Under the pieces are notes generated by a model. That model made no database searches, had not been told where the DNA came from, and saw nothing but the letters and a program-made list of their open reading frames with translations. Below are positions 1 through 8,549 of a stretch of 64,000 bases of DNA, piece after piece (the stretch's first letter is position 1; each line of letters begins with the position of its first letter). The translations under genes and the position numbers were made by a program. The stretch is from Actinoplanes utahensis. Its GTDB lineage: Bacteria > Actinomycetota > Actinomycetes > Mycobacteriales > Micromonosporaceae. The stretch is taken from positions 1 through 64,000 of the forward strand of contig NZ_BOMZ01000001.1 in assembly GCF_016862455.1 (NCBI RefSeq). Direction: 5' to 3'.

Positions 1-26
1 AGATCCGGATAGTCGCCCGGCGACCA

Positions 27-692
27 TCACCCGAACTTCGTCCACTGCCCTTCGGAGACCACCTCGACGGAGCCGTCCACGACCTTGATGGCCGTCTGTT
101 CGTCGATGGCATAGGCCGGGCCGCCGATGTCGGCGGCCCATCGCTGCGCGTCGGCCATGGTGTTCGTCGGGAAGAGGTTCAGGTGCGGGAAGATCGAGAA
201 GTCGACAACTCCCAGGGTGCGGTCGTCGGGCGCGGACGGCCACTCGACGAAGTAGTCCCCGATCCGGGGCGTCATCACCATGCTGCCGGCGCTCACTCCC
301 ACCCAGACCTTGTCGGGCAGCGAAGGCAGCAGATCGGCGAGCCCGGACTCGCGCATCCAATGGCACAGGTATGTCGCGTCGCCTCCGTCGACCAGAAGCA
401 CGTCGGCCTTCCGGACCCAGGGGACCCATCGCTGCGCACCGATGCTGGGCAGTGCCGTGAGCTCGAGGACACCGAGCGACGCCCAGCCCAGGCCAGACAG
501 GTACTGCCAGTCAGACTCGCGCTCGGCGGCCACGAGCCCCCGCACCGATGCAGGACCGCACATCGGATGACCCCACTGTGCTGTCGGGACGCAGAGGGCG
601 TGGCACTCCTCGATCGGCTTGCCGAGCAGCTGTACGAGCGCCGAGTGGATGCTCGGGTTCGTGACGCCGCCGGACGTGAGCAAGAGCTTCAC
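27..692 (-). CDS. Peptidase E-like (S51) serine peptidase
   Basis: This 221-residue cytosolic protein fits the S51 (peptidase E, alpha-aspartyl dipeptidase) family in length and layout. A GGDATYL segment at about residues 103-109 is followed by the nucleophile elbow GVSAGS, which places the catalytic serine at about residue 134. There is no signal peptide. Known members cleave Asp-X dipeptides; some relatives act on cyanophycin fragments instead. The gene stands alone between the window edge and a decayed insertion sequence, so context does not refine its role. The family call is firm; the substrate is inferred. Confidence 0.85.
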   Translation of the reverse strand: MKLLLTSGGVTNPSIHSALVQLLGKPIEECHALCVPTAQWGHPMCGPASVRGLVAAERESDWQYLSGLGWASLGVLELTALPSIGAQRWVPWVRKADVLLVDGGDATYLCHWMRESGLADLLPSLPDKVWVGVSAGSMVMTPRIGDYFVEWPSAPDDRTLGVVDFSIFPHLNLFPTNTMADAQRWAADIGGPAYAIDEQTAIKVVDGSVEVVSEGQWTKFG

Positions 693-910
693 GATGCCTC
701 CAGATTCACGCGTGAGGGAGAATGCGTCTGATGATCAACACCGCGCCGGCGCTCATCGTAGTTCGGTCGTGCACTTTCAGATGTCCCTCGATCAGCGGGG
801 CGCCTCCCTTCCACCCGGTCCTACTTCGTCCAACATCTGCATCCGTCGGAGCGCGGGACCCTCACGTCGTAACGGCGACCGCTCATCGGCAGATCAGTCA
901 GTAAGTGTGA

Positions 911-1753
911 TCATGCGGCTTCTGCGAGCAGGCGGGTGAACCGCTGAGCGGGGGTGTCCCAGCCGAGGATCTTGCGGGGGCGGTTGTTGAGTTCGGTGGG
1001 CACTGCGGTCAGGTCTTCGGCGGTGTGCAGGCTGAGGTCGCTGCGCTCGGGGAAGTACTGGCGGAGCAGGCCGTTGGTGTTTTCGTTGGCGCCGCGTTGC
1101 CAGGGGCCGGCCGGGTCGCAGAAGTAGACCGGTGTGCTGGTGGCTGCGGTGAACTCGGCATGCCGGCCATTTCGACGCCCTGGTCCCAGGCCAGGGACTG
1201 TCGCAGTCCTGCCGGAGGGGTCGAGAACATGGTGATGAGCCGGTGGCGGAGATGTGCGGCGTTGCGGCCCTGTGGTAGGCGGACGAGGAGGACGTAGCGG
1301 GTGGTGCGCTCGACCAGGGTGCCGATGGCGGTCCGGTTGTGGGCACCCATGATCAGGTCGCCTTCCCAGTGACCGCTTCCCAGTGACCGGGTAAGGCGCG
1401 GTCGTCGGCGGTGGCGGGCCCGTCGTGAATGCTCTTGGAGCGGTCGGTGAACCGCGGTGTCCGCTGTTCGCGGCTGCGGCGGCGCTGATGGTGATCCGCT
1501 CGCCCTCGGACAGGTAGCGGGCCGAGACAGCCCGCTTCGGCGCAGCGATCGGCGGGTAGACCCGGGATTCGCCGTCCGAGCCGGTGATGTTCCGGCCGTA
1601 TCGCCAGCGGGTGCCGGTACGTCGGTTGATCCCGACTTCCCGGCATGCCGCCGAGTTGTTCATACCCTGTGCCATGAGGCGAAGGTAGTGATCACGTTTC
1701 GCTTGTTCCGGACCGGCACCCGGTGGCTTACGCGGACGACGGGGGTCGGGCAC
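911..1753 (-). mobile_element. Decayed IS30-family transposase
   Basis: Three reading frames must be joined to recover an IS30 transposase. The N-terminal helix-turn-helix part (SACREVGINRRTGTRWRYG) is in one frame from a GTG at 1753. The RFTDRSK to ALPGHWE piece is in a second frame. The block starting MGAHNRTAIGTLVERTTRY is in a third. The end (ANENTNGLLRQYFPERSDLS) returns to the first. About 120-150 residues normally lying between the N-terminal YLSE motif and RFTD are missing, so there is also an internal deletion. A 14-bp tandem duplication explains one frameshift. A lost C in the codons after GVEMAG (near 1163) explains another. I could not identify convincing terminal inverted repeats or a target duplication. 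The element cannot transpose by itself. Confidence 0.85.
1362..1389. repeat. 14-bp tandem duplication breaking the IS30 transposase
   Basis: The unit CTTCCCAGTGACCG occurs twice back to back at 1362-1375 and 1376-1389. Removing one copy restores PGHWEGDLIMGAHN on the minus strand, the expected IS30 sequence. The duplication is therefore the frameshifting lesion at this point. Confidence 0.9.
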
Positions 1754-1922
1754 GGCGACTCCTGAGCGGGTCAGGTGTTGCGACGACCGTCAGAATCCAG
1801 GGGTGCGGATCGGGGCCATCCCGGGAATCGTCGCCGCTTCTCGACGAAGAATTCGCCGCCCACGTGGGTGACGTCATCAACGAATGGCTACTTCTCCGGA
1901 TGTGTTCGCGGTGAGAAGGCGG

Positions 1923-2762
1923 TCAACCATTCGCCGGCCGAACAGGCTTCCTCGCCCGCAACCGTTCGGCGAGGGCGCTCGGCACCCGGATCGTGTGCAC
2001 GGGCAACGGGATCAGCTGGAAACGCTGCCTCAACCAGGGCAACAGGGTGCGGTACGCGGTGACCGTCCAGGGTTTCGCCATGTCGTGACCCAGCACGATC
2101 GAACCCTGGCGGGTGTTCTTCTGCACGACGCCGACGATGTGCTGGACCATCGCGCTGCCCTTGCCGTACTCCTTGCTCATCCAGGACTGGTCGTCGACGT
2201 TCCACGACAGCGGGGTCATGCCGGATTCCCGGGCTGTCGCGTTGAGCCGCGCGGTGAAGTTGCCGTACGGCGCCCGGAAGTACTGGACCGGAACGCCCGG
2301 TACGGCCCGCTGGATCGACCGGGTCGTCGCCTCCAGATCCTTACGGATCGTCGCCACGTCGCGCTTGCCGAGATCCTCCAGATGCTGCCAGGAGTGGTTG
2401 CAGAGGGTGTGCCCCTCGGCGGCGATCCGGCGGACGATGGCGGGATGGTCGCGCGCCCGCCAGCCGGTGAGGCAGAACGTCGCCTTGACCCTCTGCTGCT
2501 TGAGCAGGTCCAGCAACTGCGGTGTGACCTTGGGGTCCGGACCGTCGTCGAAGGTCAGCGCCACCGCCGCGGAACCGGTGCGGCGCATCGACCCGTACGG
2601 CCCCGAGGTGTCGACGCCGGCGGCGCCCGAACCCACGGAGGCGGCGCCGGTCCGCGCCGGCGGTGGGGTCGTCGCGGCCGAGCCGACCTGGGGCACGAGC
2701 ACCGCCGCCGCCAGGGTCGCGACCACCGGGCCCGCGTAGATGGAGGGACGTCGCAAGAACAC
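1923..2762 (-). CDS. Secreted polysaccharide deacetylase (CE4/NodB)
   Basis: This 279-residue protein starts at GTG 2762, five bases after GAGGAG. An N-terminal signal peptide (roughly residues 1-30) is followed by a short linker and a NodB homology domain. The CE4 motifs are visible: TFDDGPD with catalytic and metal aspartates at about 72-73, the zinc-ligand pair in NHSWQH (about 123 and 127), RAPYG, and GHD near the end. Such enzymes remove acetyl groups from chitin, peptidoglycan, xylan or related glycans outside the membrane. The substrate cannot be told from sequence. It is transcribed alone, divergently from the SDR gene. Confidence 0.9.
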   Translation of the reverse strand: MFLRRPSIYAGPVVATLAAAVLVPQVGSAATTPPPARTGAASVGSGAAGVDTSGPYGSMRRTGSAAVALTFDDGPDPKVTPQLLDLLKQQRVKATFCLTGWRARDHPAIVRRIAAEGHTLCNHSWQHLEDLGKRDVATIRKDLEATTRSIQRAVPGVPVQYFRAPYGNFTARLNATARESGMTPLSWNVDDQSWMSKEYGKGSAMVQHIVGVVQKNTRQGSIVLGHDMAKPWTVTAYRTLLPWLRQRFQLIPLPVHTIRVPSALAERLRARKPVRPANG

Positions 2763-2901
2763 GGAATCTCCTCGGCGCCTGTCACACCCGTCGATCGAGC
2801 TATGTGGACACTAGGCGGGCCGGGCCCGGGAGGGAAGTGGCCGATCGGCCCGCGGTGGGCGCCGATGATTAACCGCCGCCCCGGTGGGCACCCGATCCGG
2901 T

Positions 2902-3708
2902 ATGACGACTGACAGTGAGAACCCGTTCGCCGTGATCACCGGCGCTTCCAGTGGCATCGGGTACGAGCTGGCCCGGCAGCTCGCCGAGCACGGCTACGAC
3001 CTGCTGGTCATCGCCGAGGACGAAGGCATCGAGGAGGCCGCGGCCGGTCTGCGCCGCGACGGCGTGAACCAGGTGACGGCGGTCCGGGCGGACCTGGCCC
3101 GGCGCGAGGGTGTGGAACAGGCCTGGGCGGCGATCACGTCGACCGGGCGCGACATCGACGTGCTGGCCCTCAACGCCGGCCGGGGCATCGGCGGCGACTT
3201 CGTCGGCGGCACGAAGCTCGACGACGAACTGAACGTGATCGATGTGAACGTGACGTCGACCGTACACCTGGCGAAGCTCGCTCTTCCCCCGATGGTCGCC
3301 CGCAAGCGCGGCCGCGTCCTGATCACCTCCTCCATCGCGTCGATGATGCCCGGCACCTATCAGGCGGTCTACAACGCGTCGAAGTCGTTCGTGCAGTCGT
3401 TCGCCGAAGCGGTGCGCGCCGAACTGGTGGACACCGGGGTGACCGTGACCTCGCTGATGCCGGGGCCGACGGACACGAACTTCTTCCACCGGGCCGACAT
3501 GGACGACACCCGGGTCGGCGCGAGCGACAAGGACGATCCGGCGCAGGTCGCCGAGCAGGCGATCAAGGCGCTGCTGGACGGCAAGGAGAAGGTCCTGGCC
3601 GGGTCGGTGAAGACCCGGGCGCAGGCGGTCGCCAGCAAGGTGGCCCCGGACAAGGTCAAGGCCGAGATGCACCGCCGGATGGCCGAGCCCGGCTCCGCCT
3701 CGAAGTGA
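2902..3708 (+). CDS. Short-chain dehydrogenase/reductase
   Basis: This is a classical SDR of about 268 residues. The cofactor motif TGASSGIG lies at about residues 13-20, NAG at 91-93, the catalytic serine region ITSS near 143 and the YNASK catalytic pair at about Y157 and K161. An upstream in-frame GTG at 2884 exists, but ATG at 2902 places the Rossmann fold at the usual distance from the start. The substrate is unknown. It is a single gene ending at a strong hairpin. Confidence 0.88.
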   Translation: MTTDSENPFAVITGASSGIGYELARQLAEHGYDLLVIAEDEGIEEAAAGLRRDGVNQVTAVRADLARREGVEQAWAAITSTGRDIDVLALNAGRGIGGDFVGGTKLDDELNVIDVNVTSTVHLAKLALPPMVARKRGRVLITSSIASMMPGTYQAVYNASKSFVQSFAEAVRAELVDTGVTVTSLMPGPTDTNFFHRADMDDTRVGASDKDDPAQVAEQAIKALLDGKEKVLAGSVKTRAQAVASKVAPDKVKAEMHRRMAEPGSASK

Positions 3709-3714
3709 CGGGCG

Positions 3715-3745
3715 CCGTGGCCGCCGGGACGCCCGGCGGCCACGG
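3715..3745. terminator. Bidirectional hairpin between convergent genes
   Basis: Perfect 14-bp arms (CCGTGGCCGCCGGG and its complement) flank a 3-base ACG loop. It sits between the end of the SDR gene and the end of the minus-strand membrane gene, so it can serve both. There is no T-run, as is common in high-GC actinomycetes. Confidence 0.75.
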
Positions 3746-3747
3746 CC

Positions 3748-3999
3748 TCACGCGTCCGGCACGGACATCGGGTTGCGCTCCTCGTCGCGGGCGGCGAGCC
3801 GGGCGACCGCGACCCGGTACTGCGCGGCGCCGATCTCGCCGCTGATCAACTGCGCCGCCAGCGCCCCTTCCAGGGTTGTCGGCTCCGGCCCGCGCTCCGC
3901 GCGGGCGTCCTCCGGCTCCGGCGCGTCCCGCGGCTGCCGCCAGAGCGGCAGCACCGCGGCGGTGAGCAGAATCGCCAGAACGATGAGCAGGAACGCCAC
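3748..3999 (-). CDS. Small membrane protein with SHOCT-like tail
   Basis: This 83-residue protein starts at GTG 3999, eight bases after GGAGG. One hydrophobic segment (residues 2-20) is followed by a charged linker and a C-terminal stretch (LEGALAAQLISGEIGAAQYRVAVARL). That tail resembles the short C-terminal SHOCT motif, in which a short helix ends in a Gly-Glu-Ile/Tyr pattern. Its function is unknown. A longer upstream start in the same frame lacks a ribosome site and would add non-conserved Arg-rich sequence. Confidence 0.6.
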   Translation of the reverse strand: MAFLLIVLAILLTAAVLPLWRQPRDAPEPEDARAERGPEPTTLEGALAAQLISGEIGAAQYRVAVARLAARDEERNPMSVPDA

Positions 4000-4171
4000 C
4001 GCAACCACCTCCGTCGATGACCCATCGTCGACGGTATCCCAACCGGCCGACAGGGACGAAGGTCCCACCCCACATGGACCGGACGGCCGACAGCCGGTCC
4101 GCCTCCGGCCGCGGGAGCGAGGCGCGGTCTTCGGGGCCCACCCCGCACGGCGCCCCATACGCTGCTTCGGC

Positions 4172-4579
4172 ATGAACTACATCAGCACGTTCATCGCGGT
4201 GGCCGAGGACTGCAAGGTGGGTCACGGGAAGGTGCCGGCGGGGCGGGGGCCGGGGCGCACCGTGGCGCAGATCCAGTACGAGATGCTCTCGACGCACCCG
4301 TTCACGTACACCCAGGAGGACGTCCTCTTCGAGTCCTGGTTCGCGCGGCAGGGCCTCGATGTCGACGACGCTGAGAAGGCGGAGCTGCGTGCCGCGTTCT
4401 TCAGCAAGGATCAGCCGTGTCTGCGCACGTCGCCGTTGGCCCGTACGCACGGCTGGGGGCTGATCTGTGACGCGGAGGGCAGGATCGCGCTCTGCGCGAT
4501 CGACTCGCCCGACTATCGCGGCCACCTGGAGGCCGGCGACCTGAAGGTGATCAAGGCGATGCGCACGAAGCGGGGTTGA
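4172..4579 (+). CDS. DUF6157 family protein
   Basis: This 135-residue soluble protein begins MNYISTFIAVAEDC and contains VAQIQYEMLSTHP and YTQEDVLFESW, the pattern I recognise as DUF6157. No function is established for the family. Its stop codon overlaps the putative -35 element of the next promoter, so the following DUF2975 gene is probably transcribed separately. Confidence 0.75.
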   Translation: MNYISTFIAVAEDCKVGHGKVPAGRGPGRTVAQIQYEMLSTHPFTYTQEDVLFESWFARQGLDVDDAEKAELRAAFFSKDQPCLRTSPLARTHGWGLICDAEGRIALCAIDSPDYRGHLEAGDLKVIKAMRTKRG

Positions 4580-4626
4580 CATCAATCGACTTCTTATCGA
4601 TTATCGATATACTGATTATCGATAAG
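4576..4626 (+). promoter_or_regulatory. Promoter with overlapping palindromic operator
   Basis: TTGACA at 4576-4581 is followed after 17 bases by GATTAT at 4599-4604, a plausible sigma-70-type promoter. An inverted repeat overlaps it: CTTATCGAT at 4593-4601 and ATCGATAAG at 4618-4626, with a further ATCGAT between them. The element is very AT-rich for this genome and ends in the AAGGAGG ribosome site of the DUF2975 gene. The likely ligand is the XRE regulator encoded second in this operon (inference). Confidence 0.65.
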
Positions 4627-4634
4627 GAGGGGTG

Positions 4635-5213
4635 ATGGCGCACTGGTTGAACGAGTTGCGCGGCATGCTCGGGCTCGGCATGGTGGCGGCCGGTGTCGGC
4701 GCGGTGGCGTCGTCCGTCGCGACCCTGTCGGGGCAGCCGATCGAGGTGCCGATCGCGGTCGGCGAGGCGGTGCGGCCCGAGACGCTGACCGGCGTTCCCC
4801 CCGGCGTGCGCCTCGGGTCGTCGCTGGACATGGTCGTCGAGGAACCGAGCGTGACACAACGTGCCCTCGAACTGGCGGCGACCCTGCCCCGGATCGCGCT
4901 GATCACGGTGGTGCTGGCGCTGCTGTGGCGGGCGGTCCGGCAGGCGAGCCACGATGATCCGTTCCGGTCGGCGCTGGCGATGCGGCTGCGCACCCTCGGG
5001 ATCCTGCTGATCACCGGCGGGCCGGCGGTGTGGGTGGCCGAGTCGGTGGCGCGGTACGCGCTGAGTTCCACGGTCGGGTTCGGCGGGACGTACGCGGTGG
5101 TCGACTTCCTCGTCCCGCTGGCCTGGCTGTTCTTCGGGATCGCGGTGCTCGCGGTCGGCGAGATCGTGCGGCGCGGCCAGGCGATGCGGGCCGACCTCGA
5201 CGGGGTGGTGTGA
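4635..5213 (+). CDS. DUF2975 membrane protein
   Basis: This protein of about 192 residues has four predicted membrane segments (near 10-30, 80-100, 115-140 and 150-175) and is typical of DUF2975. The family is usually encoded beside a small Cro/CI-type regulator like YozG, as here. The start is taken at ATG 4635; GTG 4632 is in frame directly before it, and AAGGAGG precedes both. Its stop overlaps the regulator start as TGATG, indicating translational coupling. It is probably part of a membrane-linked regulatory pair; the exact role is unknown. Confidence 0.75.
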   Translation: MAHWLNELRGMLGLGMVAAGVGAVASSVATLSGQPIEVPIAVGEAVRPETLTGVPPGVRLGSSLDMVVEEPSVTQRALELAATLPRIALITVVLALLWRAVRQASHDDPFRSALAMRLRTLGILLITGGPAVWVAESVARYALSSTVGFGGTYAVVDFLVPLAWLFFGIAVLAVGEIVRRGQAMRADLDGVV

Positions 5214-5476
5214 TGCCGCCGGAGGAGGAGCACCGGGTGGACGTCCACCTCGAGAAGTTGCTCGCCGATCGCGGGATGACCCTGACCGAACTGTCCGCCC
5301 GGGTCGGGATCACCCTGGCGAACCTGTCGAACCTGAAGAACGGCCACGCCCGGGCGATCCGGTTCAGCACGCTGACCGCCCTCTGCGACGCCCTCCAGTG
5401 CCGGCCGGGGGACCTGTTCACCGTGCGGCCGCTCCGACCGGCTGGTGGACGAGGCGCGGATCGCGGGTCAGCGTGA
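5213..5476 (+). CDS. Small XRE-family (YozG-like) regulator
   Basis: This 87-residue Cro/CI-type helix-turn-helix protein has its recognition region in MTLTELSARVGITLANLSNL followed by the typical ending DALQCRPGDLF. Its ATG overlaps the stop of the DUF2975 gene. The family norm ends just after PGDL; here about 20 extra residues (VRPLRPAGGRGADRGSA) follow, because translation runs into the convergent gene, overlapping it by 59 bases. It probably represses its own promoter through the palindrome at 4593-4626. Confidence 0.8.
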   Translation: MPPEEEHRVDVHLEKLLADRGMTLTELSARVGITLANLSNLKNGHARAIRFSTLTALCDALQCRPGDLFTVRPLRPAGGRGADRGSA

Positions 5477-5921
5477 CCGAGGCGGCGATCAGGACCAGAG
5501 CCAGGACGGCGAAGACGGTGCGCAGCGTGTGATACGCCTCCCAGCGGTCCCGGAACTCGGCCCAGTCCGCGGGCGGTGACGAGACCACCCAACTGTTGAT
5601 CTCCTCGTTGATCGGGACGTTGACGATCTGCGTGGAGACGGTGAGCGCGACGACGAGGACGAGCGCTCCGGCGGTCAGCAGGAAACGGGTGCCGAACGGC
5701 CGGCGCACCAGCAGCAGGGTCACCGCCAGCGCCACGATCGCACCCATGATCAGGCCGGGGGCCCAGGCGCCGACCGTCGCGTCGACCCGCTGCTGCACCT
5801 CGGTGAAGACAGGACCCTCGTACTGCCGGGAGGCGGGCGCGCCGAACCAGCGGCCGGCGAACAGGCCCGCGAGCAGACCGGTCAATACGACACTCACCAT
5901 CTGAGCGATTCGGGTCAGCAT
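5418..5921 (-). CDS. DUF1772 (anthrone oxygenase-like) membrane protein
   Basis: This 167-residue protein has four membrane segments. It carries the family signature NVPINEEINSW followed by RDRWEAYHTLRT. DUF1772 includes anthrone oxygenase-like proteins, but most bacterial members are uncharacterised. It is convergent with, and overlaps, the XRE gene end. Confidence 0.72.
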   Translation of the reverse strand: MLTRIAQMVSVVLTGLLAGLFAGRWFGAPASRQYEGPVFTEVQQRVDATVGAWAPGLIMGAIVALAVTLLLVRRPFGTRFLLTAGALVLVVALTVSTQIVNVPINEEINSWVVSSPPADWAEFRDRWEAYHTLRTVFAVLALVLIAASVTLTRDPRLVHQPVGAAAR

Positions 5922-6010
5922 TCACGAGACTCTATGGGCGCACGGCCCACGGCGGATCCGGGTCATCCCGTAGGGCGGACCCCGCCGCGACCTCCGCCTA
6001 TGCTCGTCCC

Positions 6011-7330
6011 GTGACTTCCTGGCGTGATCATGTGATCTGGTGGCATCTCTATCCGCTCGGGTTCACCGGCGCCCCGGTGCGGCCCGCCGAACCCGTCGGC
6101 GAGATCACCCACCGGCTCGGCCGGATCGAGGCGTGGCTGGATCACGTGGTCGAACTCGGTCTCAACGGGATCGCGCTCGGGCCGATCTTCGCCTCCCGGA
6201 CCCACGGGTACGACACCGAGGACCACTTCCGCATCGACCCGCGGCTCGGCGACGACGCCGACTTCGACCGGCTCGTCGCCGCCGCCCGCCGGCGCGGCAT
6301 CCGGCTGCAGCTGGACGGGGTCTTCAACCACCTCGGCCGTACGCACCCCGCGTTCCGCGCACTCGAGGAGCAGGGCCCGGCCGCACCCACCGCCGGCATG
6401 TTCCGCGTCGACTGGTCCGGCTGGCGGCCCGGCGACCCGGTCGAAGCCGACGTGTTCGAGGGCCACGACGCGCTCGTCGCCCTCGACCACTCGTCCCCCG
6501 CCGTCGCCGACCTGGTCACCGACGTGATGCTGCACTGGCTGGACCGCGGGGTGGACAGCTGGCGCCTCGACGCCGCCTACGCGGTCCCGCCGTCGTTCTG
6601 GGCCGGGGTTCTGCCCCGGGTCCGCGCCCGCCACCCCGAGGCGTGGATCTCCGGCGAGGTCATCCGCGGTGACTTCGCCGACGTCGTCCAGGCCTCCACG
6701 ATGGATTCGGTGACCCAGTACGAGCTGTGGCAGGGTCTCTGGCACGGCATCGCCGACCGGAACCTGTTCGAGCTGGCACACGCCGTCAAACGCCACAACG
6801 ACCTGCTCGCCACGTTCGTGCCGGCCACGTTCGCCGGCAACCACGACGTGACCCGGCTCGCCTCCGCGATCGGCGCCGATTTCGTGCCGCACGCCATGGC
6901 CGTGCTGTTCACCGTCGCCGGGGTGCCGAGCGTCTACGCCGGCGACGAATACGCCTGGACCGGCGTCAAGGAACACCGCCACGGCGGCGACGACGCGGTC
7001 CGTCCCGAGTTCCCCCCGGCCCCTCCGGCGCCCGGCGACCTCTTCCACACCCATCAGACCCTGATCGGGGTACGCCGTCGGCACCCCTGGCTGGTTCGCG
7101 CCCACACCGACGTCGTCCACCTGGAGAACCGCCGGATCGTGCTCCGCACCGCCACCGGCACGGGCGCCATCCTGACCGCCCTGAACCTCGACGACACCCC
7201 GGCCGGCCTGCCCGCGGCCGACGCCCGTACCGTCCTGGCCGGCTCCGCCACCCTCAACGGCCCCGACCTGCGGCTGCCCGCCCGCGGCTGGGCCGTCCTG
7301 TCGTCCGGCGATCAGCCGCCACGGGCCTGA
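6011..7330 (+). CDS. GH13 alpha-amylase family enzyme
   Basis: This 439-residue protein starts at GTG 6011 and has no signal peptide, so it acts in the cytosol. The four GH13 regions are present: DGVFNH at about 102-107, GVDSWRLDAAY with nucleophile D187, WISGEV with acid/base E216, and FAGNHD with the transition-state aspartate near 279. The short (beta/alpha)8 barrel is followed by a small beta domain. It could hydrolyse or transfer maltodextrin-like alpha-glucans. The exact specificity cannot be read. It is a single gene followed by a decay zone. Confidence 0.88.
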   Translation: MTSWRDHVIWWHLYPLGFTGAPVRPAEPVGEITHRLGRIEAWLDHVVELGLNGIALGPIFASRTHGYDTEDHFRIDPRLGDDADFDRLVAAARRRGIRLQLDGVFNHLGRTHPAFRALEEQGPAAPTAGMFRVDWSGWRPGDPVEADVFEGHDALVALDHSSPAVADLVTDVMLHWLDRGVDSWRLDAAYAVPPSFWAGVLPRVRARHPEAWISGEVIRGDFADVVQASTMDSVTQYELWQGLWHGIADRNLFELAHAVKRHNDLLATFVPATFAGNHDVTRLASAIGADFVPHAMAVLFTVAGVPSVYAGDEYAWTGVKEHRHGGDDAVRPEFPPAPPAPGDLFHTHQTLIGVRRRHPWLVRAHTDVVHLENRRIVLRTATGTGAILTALNLDDTPAGLPAADARTVLAGSATLNGPDLRLPARGWAVLSSGDQPPRA

Positions 7331-7531
7331 GGAGGCCACTTTCGCCCACCGGCCCATCGGCTGCCCGGCGCGGGGCAGCGGCCGCCTTCGCGGGACGCCG
7401 CAGACCGACGCGGGTGTGGTGCACCCGCCCGGTCGGTAGTGGTACGGCGGACCCGGGCGCGGAGCGGATCGGTTCGGGTTCTGTCCGGCTGGTCGTGCGG
7501 GCTGCCTCGCAGCGCCCGAGACAACAGTGAG

Positions 7532-7680
7532 AGCCGGCCGGGGGTGACCGGGACGGGCATGCATGAGCCGCACCCGCGCGGTGGGCGTGCGGGGACGCCT
7601 GCCGTGGCCGCCGCGAGGCACGGGACGGTGCGTGGCCCGTACCGGAGCATGGGGTGAGAGCAGCGACGCGGACCGCAAGC
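7532..7680 (+). repeat. Dispersed intergenic repeat, copy A
   Basis: This stretch of about 149 bp is clearly homologous to the reverse complement of 35888-36033. The most conserved core includes GGGGACGCCTGCCGT, GCCGCCGCGAGGCACGGGAC and GCGTGGCCCGTACCG. A short frame beginning MHEPHPRGG and containing GTPAVAAARHGT is shared with copy B, but I do not claim it is coding. Copy A ends ten bases from the stop of a broken PPOX gene. The 200 bases between the GH13 gene and this repeat show nothing I can identify. Confidence 0.8.
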
Positions 7681-7689
7681 GGAGCGGGG

Positions 7690-7889
7690 TCAGGCGCCCT
7701 CGCGGTCCGGGTTCTCCAGGCGGAAGAAGTCGGGGCGCACCGGGAGAGGAACTCGCCGTCCCACGCGAACCACATCGGATTGACCTGCGGTGTCCCGTCC
7801 TCCCGAACCGTCGCCAGATCAGCGATCAGCGGCCGCTCCAGCAGATCGCGGTGCTCCTCGGGAATGATGCCGGTGGTCATGCCCCCCAT
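7690..7889 (-). pseudogene. Remnant of PPOX-class F420-dependent enzyme
   Basis: From ATG 7889 the frame reads GIIPEEHRDLLERPLIADLA, then REDGTPQVNPMWFAWDGEF, the N-terminus of an F420/FMN-dependent PPOX-class oxidoreductase. The family core of about 80 further residues is absent. After GEF the frame breaks; a shifted frame gives VRPDFFRLENPDREGA and a stop at 7690, perhaps the original C-terminus. The simplest reading is an internal deletion with frameshift. It abuts repeat copy A. Confidence 0.65.
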
Positions 7890-7964
7890 CGTGTCTCCCT
7901 GTTGTGAACGCCGATATGACGAACCTTCACATGCGGACGCCGTCAGTGACGAGACCGCGGACGA

Positions 7965-8549
7965 TCACCCCCGCAGCGGTACGATCCGAGCCGCGCGCCG
8001 CCGGAGGAGGCCGGCCCCGGCCGCCGCGACGATCATGGTGGCGACCGGCAGGAGAAGGGCGGTCCGAAGGTCGGCGGCGGTCGCCAGCACACCGATGAGC
8101 CCGGGTCCGAGAAAGCTGCCGAGGTACGCGATGGTGCAGATCCGGGCGACCGTCCCCGCCGGGGAGCCGCCCTCGGCGCCGGCCCGGTGGGCGGCCTCCC
8201 CGAGCATCACCGGGAAGATCACCGACAGCCCGAGACCGAGCAGCACGTACCCGGCCAGTCCCGCGAACGGATGCCGGACCGCCAGAGCGAGCCCGAGACC
8301 GGAGGCCGCGAGCAGAGCCGCACACCGGACGAGCGGGGCCGCCCCGACCCGCTGCCGGATGTGGTCCCCGGCCAGCCGGCCCACGGTCATCGCCCCGAGG
8401 AAGAGCGCGACCCCCGCCGCGGCGAGCGCTTCACTCGCGCCGAGTTCCCGCAGGTAGACGGCCGCCCACTCGTTGGCGCTCCCCTCCGCGAGCAGCACAC
8501 AGAAGGCGAGTCCCCCGAACCCCAGAACCCACCCCACCGGCGACCACCT
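7965..8549 (-). pseudogene. N-terminally truncated MFS transporter
   Basis: About 195 residues match only the C-terminal six-helix half of a major facilitator transporter. Features include GSANEWAAVYLRE, GRLAGDHI, YVLLGLGLSVIFPVMLGEAA and IAYLGSFLGPGLIG. Upstream of about 8549 the same frame continues for 170 residues of Arg/Gly-rich sequence unlike any transporter. The N-terminal half is therefore lost and the gene is probably dead. Intact relatives are sugar/drug-type MFS exporters of about 390-400 residues. Confidence 0.7.

Noticed and set aside
840..905. Possible left terminal inverted repeat of the IS30 remnant, compared with 1771-1800
   Set aside because: Only short scattered matches could be aligned, too weak to define element ends.
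7254..7689. C-terminal continuation of the PPOX frame through the repeat
   Set aside because: After the WDGEF segment the frame is Arg/Ala/Pro-rich, crosses repeat copy A and shows no family similarity.
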